DNA of 64,000 nucleotides from assembly GCA_022539475.1 (NCBI GenBank), contig VCMS01000005.1:124001-188000 (forward strand), given 5' to 3'. Numbering within the stretch: the stretch's first letter is position 1; each line of letters begins with the position of its first letter. A program made the position numbers and the translations under genes. The notes below the pieces were generated by a model. It did not search any database. It was given only the letters and a program-made list of their open reading frames with translations, and was not told the origin of the DNA. This document shows positions 60,603 to 64,000 of the stretch, in pieces. This DNA comes from Gracilaria domingensis. Taxonomy: Eukaryota > Rhodophyta > Florideophyceae > Gracilariales > Gracilariaceae.

Positions 60603-60845
60603 GGTTCGGCGGCGTCGGCGTCGATGGCGGCGTCTGCAAGGCGGTGAGTGCTTGTCGCCGACGCGCGCGGAGGCGGCGGTTGCGTGCGTGCAAGGGCGGC
60701 AGCGACGGAGTAGGGCGATTCCCTGGTGCCAATGCCACGTGTAGGGCTGCTGGGCATGGGAGCGCCGTTAACGGCTCATCATTGGATTCAGATTCTCGTG
60801 AGGTGACGTGGCGGCGGCGGCGGAGAAGAAGCGCAAGAAGCGCAG
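60603..60845. other. GC-rich promoter DNA of the glycosyltransferase gene
   Basis: Immediately upstream of the 60602 start on the minus strand. Open frames here have no domains. Confidence 0.4.
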
Positions 60846-60854
60846 AAAAAAAAA
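60846..60854 (-). terminator. Pol III terminator of tRNA-Leu(AAG)
   Basis: Nine T residues on the minus strand, 9 nt after the tRNA 3' end. Confidence 0.85.
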
Positions 60855-60863
60855 GAAGGAATT

Positions 60864-60942
60864 GAAAGCGGTGAGATTCGAACTCACGCCCCGGAGGACT
60901 AGTGCCTTAAACTAGCGCCTTAGACCACTCGGCCACGCTTCC
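60864..60942 (-). tRNA. tRNA-Leu (anticodon AAG), conventional order
   Basis: A 79-nt class II tRNA with normal order. Acceptor GGAAGCG pairs with CGCTTTC (one G-U). The D arm (GAGTGGTCTAA loop), anticodon stem CTAGT/ACTAG around TTAAGGC (AAG at 34-36), an 11-nt variable arm and a T arm GTGAG/TTCGAAT/CTCAC follow. It reads CUU and, with A34 modified to inosine, other CUN codons. It shares D-arm and T-arm words with the permuted tRNA-Leu(CAG) at 32012-32102. No intron. Confidence 0.95.
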
Positions 60943-61105
60943 GCATCTGCGTTTCAGTTGGCTTCGCTCGGCGTCTTTGTTCCGTATGTATTTCTGAGAA
61001 GTCCCGACAATCTCCCTAGTACAGTAGCTACGAGCTAGAGAACGTCTCGGTGTATCTCCCCATCGTCGCCCGCCTTCCTTGCGCTGATGAAGGCCCCCCA
61101 TCGTC

Positions 61106-62188
61106 ATGGCCCCGACCACCACGCCCACCGAACTAGAACCCCGCCCTGCCGCCGCCCACCTTCTGCCGCGTCCAGTGTACGACTACTTCGCCGGAGCCGC
61201 CGCTGACGAGTACACTTATCGCGCCAATCTACTCGCCTTTCGTTGCTGGCTCTTCGCCCCGCGCTTCCTTCGTGCCGTCGACAGTATACGCACCACCGCA
61301 ACTGTTCCCCCGCTACCGCCTCTTTCCAGTCCTCTGCTGGTGGCCCCCATGGCCATGCAGTGCATGGCCCATCCAGACGGCGAGCTGGCTGTTGCCCGTG
61401 CCGTGCAGGCCGAGCAGCTTGCCTATATCGCATCCACGTTCGCAACTACCTCATTGGAGCGAATTGCATCTACAGCCGTGCCCCGCGTCTTCCAGCTTTA
61501 CTGCTTTTCCGACCGTTCAATTACGAATTCGCTTATTCGACGCGCTGCGAAAGAGTCGTATTCGGCTGTTGTCATCACTGTCGATGCCCCGGTGTTTGGC
61601 CGCCGTGTTCGCGATGAAAATAACTCATTTCGACTACCTTCTCACTTATCCTTTGCTAACTTTGATCACATCAATCCCGAAAACGGTTCAAACACCATGC
61701 AAGTTTTGTCCGAGCAAGTCGACCAGCGACTCACTTTTGACGTCTTGAGACAGCTTGTAGCCCAATCTCCACTGCCTATCTGGGTCAAAGGTATCTTGCG
61801 TGCGGATGACGCTCTAGCCGCCATTGAAGCTGGCGCTTCTGCTATTGTTGTCAGCAATCATGGCGGACGCCAGCTTGACGGATCATTACCCTCTCTGCAA
61901 GCTTTACCTTCTATCGCCAAGGCTGTCAGTGGCCGCGTTCCAGTACTTTTTGATTCGGGTATTCGCTGCGGTGAACATGTCGTGAAGGCTATTGCACTGG
62001 GAGCCTCAGCTGTCCTGCTCGGTAGACCTGTTTTATGGGCGTTGGCAGACGGCGGCGAAGACGGTGTGCGTTCGTACCTTAGAGATATGAAGCAACAAGT
62101 TGAGCTTACCATGAAGCTTGCTGGTGCCACTTGCATCGAAGAGATTACTCCCGATTTGTTGGTAGAGAACGGGCTCTCCAAACTGTGA
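61106..62188 (+). CDS. Peroxisomal FMN-dependent (S)-2-hydroxy-acid oxidase
   Basis: A 360-residue protein from the ATG at 61106. It matches the glycolate/lactate oxidase family: LPRPVYDYFAGAAADE at the start, LLVAPMAMQCMAHPDGELAVARA, FQLYCFSDR, the ITVDAPVFGRR strand, WVKGILRADDA, and the active-site block SNHGGRQLDG, whose His is the catalytic base. DSGIRCGEHVVKA and LGRPVLWALADGG bind the FMN phosphate. The last three residues are SKL, a peroxisomal targeting signal 1. It oxidises a short 2-hydroxy acid with oxygen, giving peroxide. Glycolate oxidase of photorespiration is the obvious candidate, but lactate oxidation cannot be excluded. No intron. Confidence 0.93.
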   Translation: MAPTTTPTELEPRPAAAHLLPRPVYDYFAGAAADEYTYRANLLAFRCWLFAPRFLRAVDSIRTTATVPPLPPLSSPLLVAPMAMQCMAHPDGELAVARAVQAEQLAYIASTFATTSLERIASTAVPRVFQLYCFSDRSITNSLIRRAAKESYSAVVITVDAPVFGRRVRDENNSFRLPSHLSFANFDHINPENGSNTMQVLSEQVDQRLTFDVLRQLVAQSPLPIWVKGILRADDALAAIEAGASAIVVSNHGGRQLDGSLPSLQALPSIAKAVSGRVPVLFDSGIRCGEHVVKAIALGASAVLLGRPVLWALADGGEDGVRSYLRDMKQQVELTMKLAGATCIEEITPDLLVENGLSKL

Positions 62189-62880
62189 CACACAGCATGT
62201 TTGGTTTTCGCGATTATTACATATGGTCTAGGTCGTTTCGGGCAATGTCATCCAGTTACCTTGTTTCAGCTAGTTGGAGTCGCTCTTAAGCTTTTGACGA
62301 TCGGCTCATATTGTTATTCGTTGCTGGAACGTTACAATCCCATGTTCACTCTCCTGAAAATGCAGGCACCAAGGTCAGTGCGCCCGTGATGAACGGAGAA
62401 GTTCGTCATCGGCTTCTGTTCATCCCGGGTTAGGGGTCCATTTGCAAGAGCATACCGTCTTTGTGAGAGCTCACTAGAAGTACAGCCGTCCACCTGCATC
62501 ATATATCTGGCCGCACACTTCCGTACAGTGGTTTACTCACAGTTTTGATTGCATTCCTCTCGATCTCAACACATACTAGTCAACACTGTTACCGGGAGCA
62601 GGACGGCAGTTTCATGCCAGCCTTTTTTGGCAAGAGAAGAACAAAAAGGATGTCGACTTTATAGACCGATAGGTGAAAATCTTGCTGCCCCAGCGTGGTT
62701 GAAAAAGCATTTGTAAGAACCTAAGATTCTCGAGCCTTGGATGGACGTCCCCGACATCATTTCGCAGAGTGATGATGATTGCTGCGGCACTTATTCGAAG
62801 AGTTCCATATCTTTATGATAGTCTTTTCCTTCACTGGTACCTCTCTCTCTCTCATCATTGAAGTTAATGAACCTCTACTC

Positions 62881-63038
62881 GTGGGTTTGCTGAACACCTG
62901 GCGATCTATAAATACCTCTTTATCGCAGCCACTAACCACTAATCAGTAGCTCTCCTAAACTTTCTAAATGACGACGAGAAACTATTAGGTATCTTAGGTG
63001 TTTCCGACGGCAAAGCGTTTCGTCAACGACGCTTATCG
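62881..63038. repeat. Dispersed repeat copy B with TATA-like element
   Basis: Diverged copy of 52178-52330, including CTATAAA at about 62906, GCAGCCACTAA and the shared end CGACGCTTATCG. There is no open frame after it. Confidence 0.7.
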
Positions 63039-63561
63039 CCTTCTTCTTTCCCTCATTCATTCTCTAAACATCTGTGGAGAGAGGGTTCACTACTTTTCGA
63101 CAGTGCAACAAGCATGGCTGTCCCTATTGCAGCAAGTTCCACGGTCGAAGCAGTGCATGAACGAAGATTCGTAACTATCATTACGATAATGTTCTGATTC
63201 ACTACACGTACTCGTAAAATTCGAACTCTTGGGGTTTCGTTCAGACTACCAAGAAGTTGTTTAACTTGAGCTTAGCGCAACATCGGCTTTCTCCACAAAC
63301 AATCTGTCTAATATAACTTCACAGGCCTTACTATCTCTCTCTCCTTTATAGTCATCTGCCCCCAATTACGAGGCAGAAGTAAGGCTATTTCTATGCCTAG
63401 AAGTAAACGGCCTTACTATGTGAGAGAAATCCCTTACACGGAATCTAGTTGCAGAATCACACAAAGAGATATGAGAAAGACCTGCTACCAGAAACAAGTG
63501 GTCATCCCACAATAGTGCCTTACGCAACTAGATAGTCACTTTTCGCTCGAAAAACAATGTA

Positions 63562-63652
63562 CTATCTTACAGGTGTTAATCAGACAGAGATACTCACCAT
63601 CATCATCATCATCATGGTGAGTATCTCTGTCTAATTAACACCTGCAAGATAG
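63562..63652. repeat. 91-nt hairpin, 39-bp stem
   Basis: Arms 63562-63600 and 63614-63652 pair with two mismatches in 39 bp; the loop is a CATCATCATCATC-type run of 13 nt. The stem contains CAGGTGTTAAT near the base and GAGATACTCACCAT near the loop. Confidence 0.95.
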
Positions 63653-64000
63653 CATCATGATGATTATGCAAGCCTCCGACAAAGAAAGAAGCTTGTTCGA
63701 TGCCATCGAGGGAAGCAGTCGGAGTGGAGATTCCCGAGGTATCTGAGAGCTAACCAATCGCCTTTATTCTTACTTCTAATTCTTATTACTATGTGAAATA
63801 CAGGAGGCTATTCATGCATACTACCTGGCCCACACTTCTGAGCAAATTCCGTTCTGGGCGTATTTGGGCAAGTAATGTACAACTCAGTTGCTTTAAAATT
63901 CAATCCCTACGTAAAAAGCGTAAGGGTTATGGACTCTTCCGAATGTAATGTAGAATGTGGATGTGTCTATCCCGGAGATCATAGCTGCCTCCATAACGAC

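Larger units (their letters stand above)
62189..64000. other. Gene-free end of window with repeats
   Basis: No supported gene in 1.8 kb. It holds the second copy of the dispersed repeat (62881-63038), CT-rich runs near 62840 and 63350, the hairpin at 63562-63652 and the motif CATGATGATTATGC at 63656-63669. Confidence 0.5.

Overview
The window is nuclear DNA of a photosynthetic eukaryote, most consistent with a red alga. Genes are compact and single-exon or with one short intron (66-95 bp, GT..AG, CTAAC-type branch sites, one a perfect TACTAAC). Genes alternate strands with no operons. Several products look plastid-directed (HSP33, a CCB2/CCB4-type cytochrome b6 haem-attachment factor, a one-helix light-harvesting-like protein, an alpha/beta-hydrolase-fold protein). 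Others are typical eukaryotic proteins (SEC13, ERGIC3/Erv46, DPH7, Yippee, PEN-2, bZIP). The lineage call rests on gene content and style, not on a marker gene. All identifications are from reading the translated sequence, without database searches.

Layout. 0-7.8 kb: CUE-domain protein (-), secreted Cys-rich protein ending in a Hedgehog-type Hint domain (+), membrane RING-H2 ubiquitin ligase (+) whose stop codon overlaps that of convergent DPH7 (-). 7.8-17.7 kb: gene-poor DNA rich in long hairpins, with a secreted Cys-rich protein (-), a three-helix membrane protein (+), a small possible plastid membrane protein (-) and a secreted metallo-beta-lactamase (+, one intron). 17.7-31.1 kb: large WD40 protein (+), two-exon SDR (-), proline-rich protein (+), alpha/beta-hydrolase-like protein lacking its serine (+), two-exon plastid HSP33 (-) divergent from ERGIC3 (+).

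31.9-40 kb: a circularly permuted tRNA-Leu(CAG) gene (-), the most unusual object here, then NCBP3-like RNA-binding protein (+), PEN-2 (-), mitochondrial uS13 (+), Yippee (+), dCMP deaminase (-) and a bZIP factor (-). 40-46.6 kb is nearly gene-free and carries the longest hairpin. 46.6-62.2 kb: SEC13 (-, two exons), BT1/FBT-family transporter (+, two exons), SDR (-), CCB2/CCB4-like factor (+, two exons), phosphate-carrier-like protein (-), one-helix LHC-like protein (+), small possible plastid protein (-), a 1002-residue acyltransferase/egghead-type glycosyltransferase fusion (-), a conventional tRNA-Leu(AAG) (-) and a peroxisomal 2-hydroxy-acid oxidase ending in SKL (+). The rest is intergenic repeats.

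Two non-coding themes stand out. First, the permuted tRNA: its 3' part lies upstream of its 5' part, with a 9-nt linker and a Pol III T-run after the 5' part. Second, a set of near-perfect inverted repeats (stems 18 to about 45 bp) confined to intergenic DNA, several associated with CATGATG-type motifs. They could be miniature foldback transposons or hairpin-RNA genes.
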